Counted from the stretch's first letter, positions 1 to 6,926 are shown. The stretch: DNA of 14,895 nt from an uncultured Rubrivivax sp. (GCA_937967345.1 CALBTN010000306.1:1-14895); one strand, 5' to 3'. Numbers and translations: made by a program. Notes: generated by a model not told the origin, from the sequence alone.

Positions 1-3000
1 ACCATCGACGCCTGGTGCCAGCGCATGCTGCGCGAGCACGCCTTCGACAGCGGCTGCCTGTTCGACGAGGAACTGCAGGCTCACGAGGCCGCGATGCTGG
101 CGCAGGCGGTGCGCGACTACTGGCGCCAGCAGGTCTACCCGCTGGATGACGCCACGCTGCAGCAGGTGCTGTCGCGCTGGAAGGACATCGCCGCGCTCGA
201 GCAGGATCTGAAGCCGCTGTTTGGCAAGCCGCTGCCGGCCGCGGCCGGGCAGGGCAGTCTGGCTGATGCGGCCGCGCGCGCCGCGCGACAGCGCGCCGAC
301 ACCCTGGCACAGCTGAAGTCCGGCTGGCCGCAGCACGCCGGCCAGATGCTCGAGTGGCTGACGCCGATCTGGGCTGACAAGAAGCACCCGGGGCGCAAGG
401 CGGTGCCGGCCGAGACGCACGCGCGGCGCTGGATCGAGCAGCTTTGCGCATGGGCGTGCGACCCGCACGCCGACCAGCCTGGCCTGACCCAGACCGCCGA
501 GCAGCGGCTCGCCGCTAGCACGCTGCAACAACGGCTGACCGAGTGCGGTGCGGCGATACCGGTCGCGGCGTGCTTCGCCGAGTTCGAGTCGTTGCTCGGG
601 CAACTGAAGTCGCTGCCCGAGCCGAGCCAGGCGCTGCGCCTGCACGCCGCGGCGCAGGTCGAGCAGCGCCTGCAACTGCTGAAGTCACGCGCCGGCCGCT
701 TCGGCTTTGCCGACATGCTGATCCGCCTGGACCGCGCGCTGGACCCGGCCGCGCACGGCGCCAGCGCGCAACGCCTGCGCGAGCGCATCCTCGCGCAGTA
801 CCCGGTGGCATTGATCGACGAGTTCCAGGACACCTCGCCGCTGCAGTTGCGCATCTTCGACCGCCTGTACCGCATCGCCGACAACGACGCGTCGCGCACG
901 CTGCTGTTGGTGGGCGACCCGAAACAGGCGATCTACCAGTTTCGCGGCGCCGACATCTACAGCTACCTGCAGGCGCGGCGCGCCACCGCCGGGCGCCATC
1001 ACCTGCTCGACACCAACCACCGCGCCACCGCGGCGCTGGTGGCCGCGGTCAACACCCTGTTCGACACGGCCGAGGCGCGGCCGGGCGAAGGTGCGTTCAT
1101 GTTCGGCGGGCCTGCCGGGCCGAGTGCACCGCCCGATGCGCCCGATGCGCCCGATGCGCGCGGCGCGGCCTCGCAGCTGCCCTTCGTGCCGGTGCGGGCC
1201 AAGGGACGGGCGCAGCGCCTGGTCTGCTCGAATGGCGCCGTGCCGGCGCTGACGCTGGTCGCGGACGAGCTGTTGTGCAACAAGCAGGACAGCCAGCGGC
1301 TATACGCCGCGCTGTGCGCCGAGCGCATCGTCGCCCTGCTGAACGACCCGCTGGCCGGCTTCGACGAACCCGGCCAGCCTTTCAGGCGCTTGCAGCCGGC
1401 GGACATCGCGGTGCTGGTGCGCAGTGGCGCCGAGGCCGATGCGGTGCGCCTGGAGCTGCGCCGGCGCGGCCTGGCTTCGGTGTACCTGTCGGACAAGGAC
1501 AGCGTGTTCACCACGCCCGAAGCGGCCGACCTGCTGCGGCTGCTGCAGGCGGTGGCCGCGCCGCGCGACATGCGCTTGGCGCGCGCCGCGCTGGCCACGC
1601 CGCTGCTGGGCTTGACCTTGCCCGAGCTGCTCAGGCTGGCTTGCGACGACCAGGCCTTCGACCGCGAGTGCGACCGGCTGCGCCAGTTGCACCAGGTCTG
1701 GCAAGGGCAGGGCGTGCTGGCGATGGTGCGTCAGGCGCTGCACGAGTTCCAGCTGCCGGCACGCTGGCTCGCGGGCGACGACCCGGGTGCCGCGGGTGAA
1801 CGCCGTCTGACCAACCTGCTGCACCTGGCCGAACTGCTGCAGGCCGCGGCGGCGCAGGTGCAGGGCGAGCCGCCGCTGGTGCGCTGGCTGCTGCAGCAGT
1901 GCGCCGACGCTGAAGCCGGCCTGCACCACACCGACGACGCGGTGCTGCGGCTGGAAAGCGACGCCGACCTGGTGCAGGTGGTCACCGTGCACAAGTCCAA
2001 GGGGCTGGAGTACTCGGTGGTGTTCCTGCCCTTCGCCGCGCACTTTCGCGAGGTCGTGGTTCCCGGCCAAAGCGCGAAAGACGCGGTGCTGCTGCTGCCG
2101 CGTGCCGACGGCAGCAGCGCGCGCGAGCTGGTGCTGGGCCCCACGAAGCAGCAGATCGCGCTCGAGGAAAAGGAACAGCAGCGCGAGCAACTTCGCTTGC
2201 TGTACGTCGCGCTCACACGCGCGCGCCACGCGCTGTGGGTCGGCCTGTCGGCGCTGCAGTCCGGCGCGGCGAAAACCGACCTGTGGCATCGCAGCGCGGT
2301 CGGCTACCTGCTGTCGGGCGCCCAACCGCAGCCGCTGGCCCAGCGCGCGCTCGACCTGCAGGCGCTGGCCGACGCGCGCGCCGAGATCGAGCTGCAGTGG
2401 TTGGCCGCTGCCGACGATCTGCCGTTGCCGCCACTGAGCCGGCTGCAAATGCGCGCCGCCGCAACCGCCTTGCGCGCGCCAAGCGCCTACAGCGCGCGTT
2501 TCGAGCGTGACTGGTCGATCAGCAGTTACAGCGCACTGCTGCGTGACGCGGCCGGGGCCGTTGCCGGCTGCGGCGCCGTGCCGGCGCGCTTGGCGCGCGA
2601 CGACACCAGCGACGACGAAAGCAGCGGCACCGGCGCGCGGCCGCTGCCGCGCACCGAGCAGCCCTGGCACCGCTTCCCGCGTGGCGCGCTGGCCGGCAAC
2701 TTCCTGCACGACCAACTGGAGTGGCTGGCCGGGGAAGGGTTCGCGCTGGATGCCTCGCCCGAGCTGCAGCAGCGGCTGCGCCAGCGCTGCGAGCGCCAAG
2801 GCTGGGGCCACCGCGCAGACGACGTCGTGGCCTGGCTGCGCCGAGTGTGCAGCACGCCGCTGCCCGTTGCGGGCACACCGCTATGCACGGTGCGCCAGCC
2901 GCTGCCGGAGATGGAATTCTGGATGCCCAGCGACGGCCTGCAGGCCTCGCGGCTGGATGTCTTGTGCCGGCAACACCTGCTGCCCGGCCAGCCGCGCCCG

Positions 3001-3417
3001 CCACTGCCGCAGCGTGCGCTGAAGGGTCTGCTGATGGGCTTCGTCGATCTGGTGTTCGAGCACGAAGGCCGCTACTGGGTGCTGGACTACAAGTCAAACG
3101 CGCTCGGCCCGGGTGATGCCGACTACAGCTTTGCGGCAATGCACGCGGCGATGCTCGAGCACCGCTACGACGTGCAGGCCGCGCTGTACCTGCTGGCGCT
3201 GCACCGGCTGCTCGCCGCGCGCCTGGGGCCGGCCTACGACCCCGCGCGCCAGCTCGGTGGCGCGGTCTACCTGTTCCTGCGCGGCATCAACGGCGCAGCA
3301 GCCGGCTGCTGCCCGGTGGCCGCGCCGCCGGCGCTGATCGGCGCGATCGACGCCATGCTGCCCGCCAGCCCTGCCAGTGCCACCGCCCGACAGGGCAAAC
3401 CGAGCAAACCTGCATGA
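1..3417 (+). CDS. recB: RecBCD exonuclease V beta subunit RecB, 5'-truncated by the window edge
   Basis: RecB is the 3'-5' helicase and sole nuclease subunit of RecBCD, which resects double-strand DNA ends and loads RecA. The frame is open from base 1 and starts at a TIDAWCQRML segment, matching RecB after its Walker A region, so I estimate 120-160 N-terminal residues lie upstream. Visible SF1 helicase motifs in order: DEFQDT (817-834, Walker B), GDPKQAIYQFRGAD (about 913-955), TNHR (about 1012-1023), TVHKSKGLEY (about 1984-2013) and YVALTRARHALW (about 2203-2238). The C-terminal nuclease domain has GNFLHDQLEWL, GFVDLVFEHEG with its metal-binding Asp, and DYKSN (3085-3099), the RecB nuclease signature, followed by YDVQAALYLLALHRLL. 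Between the helicase motifs is a Pro/Asp/Ala low-complexity insert (about 1108-1170) containing three tandem PDA codon triplets. The stop overlaps the recD start (ATGA), suggesting translational coupling. Confidence 0.96.
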   Translation, partial: TIDAWCQRMLREHAFDSGCLFDEELQAHEAAMLAQAVRDYWRQQVYPLDDATLQQVLSRWKDIAALEQDLKPLFGKPLPAAAGQGSLADAAARAARQRADTLAQLKSGWPQHAGQMLEWLTPIWADKKHPGRKAVPAETHARRWIEQLCAWACDPHADQPGLTQTAEQRLAASTLQQRLTECGAAIPVAACFAEFESLLGQLKSLPEPSQALRLHAAAQVEQRLQLLKSRAGRFGFADMLIRLDRALDPAAHGASAQRLRERILAQYPVALIDEFQDTSPLQLRIFDRLYRIADNDASRTLLLVGDPKQAIYQFRGADIYSYLQARRATAGRHHLLDTNHRATAALVAAVNTLFDTAEARPGEGAFMFGGPAGPSAPPDAPDAPDARGAASQLPFVPVRAKGRAQRLVCSNGAVPALTLVADELLCNKQDSQRLYAALCAERIVALLNDPLAGFDEPGQPFRRLQPADIAVLVRSGAEADAVRLELRRRGLASVYLSDKDSVFTTPEAADLLRLLQAVAAPRDMRLARAALATPLLGLTLPELLRLACDDQAFDRECDRLRQLHQVWQGQGVLAMVRQALHEFQLPARWLAGDDPGAAGERRLTNLLHLAELLQAAAAQVQGEPPLVRWLLQQCADAEAGLHHTDDAVLRLESDADLVQVVTVHKSKGLEYSVVFLPFAAHFREVVVPGQSAKDAVLLLPRADGSSARELVLGPTKQQIALEEKEQQREQLRLLYVALTRARHALWVGLSALQSGAAKTDLWHRSAVGYLLSGAQPQPLAQRALDLQALADARAEIELQWLAAADDLPLPPLSRLQMRAAATALRAPSAYSARFERDWSISSYSALLRDAAGAVAGCGAVPARLARDDTSDDESSGTGARPLPRTEQPWHRFPRGALAGNFLHDQLEWLAGEGFALDASPELQQRLRQRCERQGWGHRADDVVAWLRRVCSTPLPVAGTPLCTVRQPLPEMEFWMPSDGLQASRLDVLCRQHLLPGQPRPPLPQRALKGLLMGFVDLVFEHEGRYWVLDYKSNALGPGDADYSFAAMHAAMLEHRYDVQAALYLLALHRLLAARLGPAYDPARQLGGAVYLFLRGINGAAAGCCPVAAPPALIGAIDAMLPASPASATARQGKPSKPA

Positions 3418-5405
3418 CGCCGCACGAGATGCTGCTGATGCTGCAACGCTGGCGCGAGGCCGGCTGGCTGCGCGCGCTGGATCTGGCGCTGGCGCGCTTC
3501 GTCCACGACACCGACCCGGCGGCACCGGCCAGCCTGCTGCTGGCCAGCGCGTTGGTTGCCAGCCTCGAAGGCCGCGGCCACAGCGGCTTGCCGCTGGACG
3601 GCCTGGCGGCGGATCTGCCCGCCATGCTGTCGTGGCCGCCCGAGGCGGCCGACGAGTGGCATGCCGCGATGGTCCACTGGCCGCACGACGCCGCTGCCCG
3701 GCGCCAGACCTGGCAGGGCCTTGCGGCAGTGCAGCTCGACCCGGCCGACGATGACGCCGCATCGCCACTGGTGGCATCGGGCGGCTTGCTCTACCTGCGG
3801 CGCTATTGGCGCTACGAGGGGTGTGTGGCAGCGCAGGTGCGCGAGCGTGCCGCCGATCTGGGCGACGACGGCATCGACCGCGGCGCCGCGCGTGATCTGC
3901 TGGACTGCTTGTTCCGGCCGGCCGAGGCCGACGATCAACCCGACTGGCAGAAGATCGCGTGCGCGCTGGCGCTGCGCGGCCGGCTGACCCTGGTGACCGG
4001 CGGTCCGGGCACCGGCAAGACTTACACCGCGGCCCGGCTGCTGGCACTGTTGCAGTGCCTGAACCTCACCGCGCAGCCCTTGCGCGTGGCGCTGGCCGCG
4101 CCCACCGGCAAGGCGGCAGCGCGGCTGCGCCAGTCCATCAGCCAGGCGCTACAAACCCTGGACGAGCCGCTTGCCGCCGCGCTGGGGCTGCAGCGCTGGG
4201 CGCCATCGCTCGGCCCGGCGCTGACGCTGCACTCGCTGCTGGGCACGCAGCCCGGCACCCGCCGATTCCGTCACGACGCAGCCAACCCGCTGGACCTGGA
4301 TGTGCTGCTCGTCGACGAGGCGTCGATGGTGCATCTGGAAATGATGGCCCGGCTGCTGCAGGCGTTGCCGCAGCGTACCCGCGTGGTGCTGCTGGGCGAC
4401 AAGGACCAGCTCGCTTCGGTCGAAGCCGGTGCCGTGCTGGCCGACTTGTGCGATGGCGCGGGCGCGGGCTCGAACGAAGGCGAAGGCGAGGGCGGTGCGA
4501 TGCACGGCTACAGCGGCGCGACGGCCGACTGGGTACGTGAGCTCACCGGCCACGAACTGCCGGCGACCATGCTCGGTCCCGGGCCGGCGCTGGCGCAGCA
4601 GACCGTCGTGCTGCGCCGCAGCCATCGCTTCCAGGGGCCGATCGGCGCGCTGGCGCTGGCCGTCAATCGTGCCGATGCCAACACCGGGCTGGAACTGCTG
4701 CGGCGCGACCCGGCAGGCGCGGTGGCGCTACTGACTGCGCGCGATGCCTCGGCAGTGCTGCCGCTGGCGCTGCACGGCCGGGGCGGGGCACCGGGCGGCT
4801 ACCGCGCCTACCTGGAACAGCTCGCACAGCGGCCGGCGGCGGCCGGCGCCGACAGTTTCGACGCCTGGGCGAGCGCGGTGCTGCGCAGCTTCGACGGCTT
4901 TCGCGTGCTGTGTGCGCTGCGCGACGGCCCCTGGGGCGTGGCCGGCTTGAACCGGGCGATCGAAGCTGCGCTTGCCGATGCCGGTCTGCTGCAGCGCCGT
5001 GGCGAGTGGTACGAAGGCCGGCCGCTGATGGTGACGCGCAACGACCCCGCGCTGGGCGTGTTCAACGGCGACATCGGCATCGTCATGCGTGCACCATCGC
5101 TCGATCAGGCGCTGCGCTGCTACTTTCTGGACGGCCAGAGCCTGCGTTCAGTCGCCGTGGGCCGGTTGGCCGACGTCGAGACAGCCTTCGCGATGACCGT
5201 GCACAAGGCGCAGGGATCGGAGTTCGAGCATGTCGCACTGGTCTTGCCCGACGAGGACGTCGCGGTGCTGACGCGCGAGCTGGTCTACACCGGCATCACC
5301 CGAGCGCGCGGCGCATTCACGCTGGTGGCCACGCAGCCTGCCTTGCTGTCCAGCGCCGTTGCCCGCCTGACACGACGGGTAGGTGGCCTGCGTCAACGGC
5401 TATGA
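3414..5405 (+). CDS. recD: RecBCD exonuclease V alpha subunit RecD
   Basis: RecD is the 5'-3' SF1B helicase of RecBCD. The 663-residue protein is close to the usual family length. Walker A GGPGTGKT is at about residues 196-203, APTGKAAARL follows, Walker B DEASMV starts near 301, LLGDKDQLASVEAGAVLADLC is motif III, TVHKAQGSEF (about 595-604) and YTGITRARG (about 625-633) are the C-terminal motifs. The N-terminal 180 residues are the variable RecB-contacting domain. After motif III there is a Gly/Glu-rich linker (about residues 348-364), a position that varies between species. The ATG at 3414 overlaps the recB stop by four bases, which fixes the start. No obvious terminator hairpin with a T tract follows the stop at 5405. 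Confidence 0.96.
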   Translation: MTPHEMLLMLQRWREAGWLRALDLALARFVHDTDPAAPASLLLASALVASLEGRGHSGLPLDGLAADLPAMLSWPPEAADEWHAAMVHWPHDAAARRQTWQGLAAVQLDPADDDAASPLVASGGLLYLRRYWRYEGCVAAQVRERAADLGDDGIDRGAARDLLDCLFRPAEADDQPDWQKIACALALRGRLTLVTGGPGTGKTYTAARLLALLQCLNLTAQPLRVALAAPTGKAAARLRQSISQALQTLDEPLAAALGLQRWAPSLGPALTLHSLLGTQPGTRRFRHDAANPLDLDVLLVDEASMVHLEMMARLLQALPQRTRVVLLGDKDQLASVEAGAVLADLCDGAGAGSNEGEGEGGAMHGYSGATADWVRELTGHELPATMLGPGPALAQQTVVLRRSHRFQGPIGALALAVNRADANTGLELLRRDPAGAVALLTARDASAVLPLALHGRGGAPGGYRAYLEQLAQRPAAAGADSFDAWASAVLRSFDGFRVLCALRDGPWGVAGLNRAIEAALADAGLLQRRGEWYEGRPLMVTRNDPALGVFNGDIGIVMRAPSLDQALRCYFLDGQSLRSVAVGRLADVETAFAMTVHKAQGSEFEHVALVLPDEDVAVLTRELVYTGITRARGAFTLVATQPALLSSAVARLTRRVGGLRQRL

Positions 5406-5535
5406 GCGCTACGGGCGAGTGCCGTCTTCAAGTGTCGAATGGATCAATTACAGTTGACATAATATACATCGTCGCGCATCTCACAATGAGAATCCGAGCG
5501 CTGACGCGGGGTTGGCGCTGTTTTCCATCGAGAAA
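5406..5535. other. Intergenic gap between recD and the HTH gene, AT-rich core
   Basis: This 130-base gap contains an AT-rich tract (about 5437-5470) standing out from the GC-rich surroundings. It holds the dif-like left repeat and TTGACA at 5454-5459. A hexamer CATAAT (5458-5463) is one mismatch from a sigma-70 -10 box, but the hexamer 17 bases upstream (5435-5440) matches the -35 consensus poorly. Conversely, TTGACA has no good -10 box 16-18 bases downstream. A promoter for the HTH gene is plausible here but I cannot place it. Confidence 0.5.
5452..5480 (-). repeat. dif-like XerC/XerD site, left copy of a 1440-base-spaced direct repeat
   Basis: Read on the minus strand this site ends with TGTATA followed by TTATGTCAACT. 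The Escherichia coli dif site has central region TGTATA and XerD arm TTATGTTAAAT, so the central six bases match 6/6 and the XerD arm 9/11. The XerC side (ATGCGCGACGA) is divergent if aligned without gaps; with one extra base its outer TGCGC part lines up with the dif XerC arm GGTGCGCATAA. The core ATATACATCGTCGCG (plus strand, 5462-5476) recurs exactly at 6902-6916. It lies 47 bases after the recD stop. It could be a XerCD recombination scar/attachment site, or alternatively an operator for the adjacent HTH protein. Confidence 0.5.
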
Positions 5536-6162
5536 ATGCCGCGCGACCTCCCGTTGTGGGAACTGCTGATAACGGACCTGGGCCGCCCGGGTGCGGCCCG
5601 GATCGCCCGCGCGCTGGGCGTGGGCGTGTCATCGGTCTACCGATGGAACGCGGCCGGCGCAGCGCCGCGCATGGCCTGTCTGGCGCTGTTCTGGCTGACC
5701 CGCTGGGGCCGCAGCCAGGTCAACGCCGATGCCGTCAACGATGCGTTGATGTGCGCCCAGCTGGCCCGCGCATGGCGCGAAGAATGTAACCGGCTGGCCG
5801 CCAAGTTGCCGTGCGAACTGGCGTGGCCGGCCATCGAGCCGGCCGCGCTCCCGGTGCCGGCCGAGTCAGGGTTAGCCCTCGATCTACCGGGGGCGACGGC
5901 GCCGGTTTCTGCGTTGTTGGAAGTGAGACAAGCCCACCCCGACCTTTCCTGCGCGCCCGCGCGCGTAGCACCTTCCGTGCCGACCCCCGAGACCGACCCC
6001 CCGATTCCGGGGGGATCGGCCAATGCACCGGCTTCGCCGGGCGCACCTTCGGTGCGCGCGCGGGCCTGGGGGGCTGGCGCCCCCCCCACGGCCTGCCGCG
6101 CAATGCCCCCCCGCCTCGATCACGCCGACCGGGCGCACCCCGCCCGCCGTGCCGCCCGCTGA
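5536..6162 (+). CDS. Predicted helix-turn-helix DNA-binding protein, Pro/Ala-rich tail, unknown function
   Basis: The first about 92 residues look like a compact DNA-binding domain. Residues 20-40 (AARIARALGVGVSSVYRWNAA) fit a helix-turn-helix: a helix with small residues, the GV/S turn, and a recognition helix with Y35, R36, W37 and N38. A hydrophobic/basic helix (CLALFWLTRWGRSQV) and a possible coiled-coil helix (about 63-92) follow. Residues from about 93 on are Pro/Ala/Arg-rich low complexity, coded by DNA full of hairpins, so this half may not be conserved. I chose ATG 5536; an in-frame TTG at 5512 would add eight residues (MALFSIEK) and neither has a strong ribosome binding site. From memory, similar short proteins opening MPRDLPLWEL occur in Burkholderiales genomes, but I cannot check that. 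The first gene inside the dif-like repeats, it may be a repressor or a replication protein of the element. Confidence 0.65.
   Translation: MPRDLPLWELLITDLGRPGAARIARALGVGVSSVYRWNAAGAAPRMACLALFWLTRWGRSQVNADAVNDALMCAQLARAWREECNRLAAKLPCELAWPAIEPAALPVPAESGLALDLPGATAPVSALLEVRQAHPDLSCAPARVAPSVPTPETDPPIPGGSANAPASPGAPSVRARAWGAGAPPTACRAMPPRLDHADRAHPARRAAR
5993..6019. repeat. G/C-run hairpin inside the tail of the HTH gene
   Basis: CCCCCC (5997-6002) and GGGGGG (6009-6014) form a six-base stem with loop GATTCC. CCGA (5993-5996) pairs with TCGG (6016-6019) past a bulged A at 6015. It is the first of at least six hairpins in 600 bases. Confidence 0.6.
6028..6057. repeat. Pair of back-to-back hairpins with TTC loops
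   Basis: CCGGC-TTC-GCCGG (6028-6040) is followed immediately by GCGCACC-TTC-GGTGCGC (6041-6057). Both are perfect inverted repeats with the same three-base loop and no bases between them. Neither is followed by a T tract on the plus strand, so they do not look like simple terminators. Confidence 0.65.
6068..6085. repeat. Hairpin with GGGGC-TGGC-GCCCC core, copy 1
   Basis: GGGGGGC (6068-6074), loop TGGC, GCCCCCC (6079-6085) is a perfect seven-base stem. The inner 14 bases (6070-6083) recur exactly at 6394-6407. The 3' arm runs into an eight-C homopolymer (6080-6087), a likely slippage site. Confidence 0.65.
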
Positions 6163-6344
6163 CGCGGCCGTCTCGGCGGACCGGATCGCGCCCGGTCGGC
6201 GTGACGCTTCGGGCGGCGCCGGTGGAGCTCGGAAGGCAGCGAATACAGCTTTCCAGGGCGCGGGCACCCTCGCGCCAGCCGGACCGACAGCGCCCGCGAA
6301 CGGCGATGGCGGCAGGGCAAGGCACAGATTCAAGACGGACGCCC

Positions 6345-6361
6345 GGCCGGGTACCCCGGCC
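6345..6361. repeat. Hairpin GGCCGGG-TAC-CCCGGCC
   Basis: A perfect seven-base stem with a three-base loop. It is part of the hairpin cluster between the two plus-strand genes of the island. Confidence 0.6.
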
Positions 6362-6391
6362 TCTGTTTCGCGGCCTGAACGGCCCGCTTCC

Positions 6392-6409
6392 CTGGGGCTG
6401 GCGCCCCAG
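6392..6409. repeat. Hairpin CTGGGGC-TGGC-GCCCCAG, copy 2 of the shared core
   Basis: A perfect seven-base stem with loop TGGC. Its inner 14 bases (6394-6407) are identical to 6070-6083, so the same stem-loop occurs twice, 324 bases apart. That suggests a repeated protein-binding or RNA structure, or duplication of the segment. Confidence 0.65.
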
Positions 6410-6414
6410 ACCCC

Positions 6415-6429
6415 GGCGCCTATGGCGCC
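6415..6429. repeat. Hairpin GGCGCC-TAT-GGCGCC
   Basis: Each arm is the self-complementary hexamer GGCGCC, so the stem is perfect and each arm is itself a palindrome. It lies five bases after the preceding hairpin. Confidence 0.55.
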
Positions 6430-6536
6430 TTCGCGCGTGTTTGCGTCGATGGCCGCCACGCTGGCGCCCACCGCTGCAATCGCCCCCCGCAAGCCGCCAA
6501 CACGGCCGCGGAGGACTTCCCACCCCTGAACCCCAC

Positions 6537-6541
6537 GGAGG
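6537..6541 (+). promoter_or_regulatory. Strong ribosome binding site GGAGG that sets the start of the 105-residue gene
   Basis: GGAGG is followed by seven bases and the ATG at 6549. It is one of the two best Shine-Dalgarno sequences in the window, and it is the main reason to accept the short downstream frame as real and to start it at 6549 although the frame is open far upstream. Confidence 0.8.
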
Positions 6542-6548
6542 TTCCCTG

Positions 6549-6866
6549 ATGAGCACTGCCAACGATACCCCTTCCCTGCGCATGATCGTCTGGCCGTCCT
6601 ACCTGCCCCAGCCGCTGCTATGGGCCGTCTCAGACGGCGCGTACTGGGCCGGCGGGCAGTTCCCCGATACCGGCATCGAGGCGCTGCCCGGCGAGGCCCT
6701 GGGGGGCTTCTCGTTCGCGCGCTGGCACGGCGCGCTGACGGACTCGATGCACTGGGGTTACCACCCCGACGAACCCCCGCCCCGGCACTGGCGCCGCGCC
6801 CTCGCCTGCGAGGTGCACGACGTTATCGATGCAGGCCGCGTGACGGGGTATCCCCCGTCCGCCTGA
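6549..6866 (+). CDS. Orphan 105-residue protein, unknown function
   Basis: I do not recognise this protein. It is 105 residues, acidic to neutral, rich in Trp and Pro, with no signal peptide, no transmembrane segment and no cysteine cluster (a single Cys near residue 87). A block around WPSYLPQPLLWAVSDGAYW and a later SFARWHGALTDSMHWGYHPDE look like folded-protein sequence with regularly placed aromatic residues. The frame is open upstream to 5811, but the composition becomes low complexity before 6549 and the GGAGG binding site fixes the start. It is the second plus-strand gene between the dif-like repeats, with its stop 30 bases before the right repeat. The neighbour relation suggests it works with the HTH protein, but no function can be assigned. 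Confidence 0.65.
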   Translation: MSTANDTPSLRMIVWPSYLPQPLLWAVSDGAYWAGGQFPDTGIEALPGEALGGFSFARWHGALTDSMHWGYHPDEPPPRHWRRALACEVHDVIDAGRVTGYPPSA

Positions 6867-6895
6867 GTATGTGGATAACTCCACCGTGAAAACCC

Positions 6896-6919
6896 GACAG
6901 GATATACATCGTCGCGGAT
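6896..6919 (-). repeat. Right copy of the dif-like direct repeat
   Basis: Shares the exact core ATATACATCGTCGCG (6902-6916 plus strand) with 5462-5476 and GACA just before it; mismatches are at 6900, 6901 and 6917. The central TGTATA (minus strand) is kept, but the XerD-arm equivalent is only 5/11 like Escherichia coli dif, against 9/11 in the left copy. That asymmetry is what an element-derived arm inside an integrated copy would look like. The site ends seven bases before the stop of the minus-strand 72-residue gene. Confidence 0.5.
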
Positions 6920-6926
6920 TGATGAC

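Larger units (their letters stand above)
6163..6548. other. Hairpin-rich stretch without a convincing gene
   Basis: These 386 bases lie between the stop of the HTH gene and the start of the 105-residue gene. They hold three clear hairpins (6345-6361, 6392-6409, 6415-6429) and end in a strong ribosome binding site. One frame stays open from 5969 to a stop at 6527-6529, just before that binding site, with an Ala/Pro/Thr-rich translation and no recognisable domain. At this GC content long open frames arise by chance, so I do not call it a gene. It could be a C-terminal part of the HTH protein reached by a frameshift, untranslated leader, or a structured signal of the element such as an origin. 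Confidence 0.5.
5452..6919. mobile_element. Putative minimal element bounded by dif-like direct repeats
   Basis: Two copies of a 24-base sequence (5456-5479 and 6896-6919, 21/24 identical) lie exactly 1440 bases apart in the same orientation. They enclose two same-strand genes of unknown function (one HTH protein, one 105-residue orphan) and a dense set of hairpins. Filamentous phages and other XerCD-exploiting elements integrate at dif and leave a direct repeat of the core at each end, which is the pattern here. No zot, coat, replication initiator, integrase or transposase gene is visible, so if it is an element it is a satellite or a remnant. The boundaries are inferred only from the repeats; a pair of regulatory operators would also explain them. 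Confidence 0.35.

Noticed and set aside
1300..2811. 503-codon minus-strand open frame opposite recB
   Set aside because: It lies wholly within the recB coding region, has no recognisable domain, and is expected from the high GC third positions of recB.
5454..5483. TTGACA at 5454-5459 as a classic sigma-70 -35 box for the HTH gene
   Set aside because: No fair -10 hexamer occurs 16-18 bases downstream; the sequence is better explained as the XerD-like arm of the dif-like repeat.
5811..6548. Long plus-strand open frame running into the 105-residue gene, as an N-terminal extension
   Set aside because: The upstream part is Arg/Pro low complexity, overlaps the HTH gene, and the strong ribosome binding site at 6537 points to a start at 6549.
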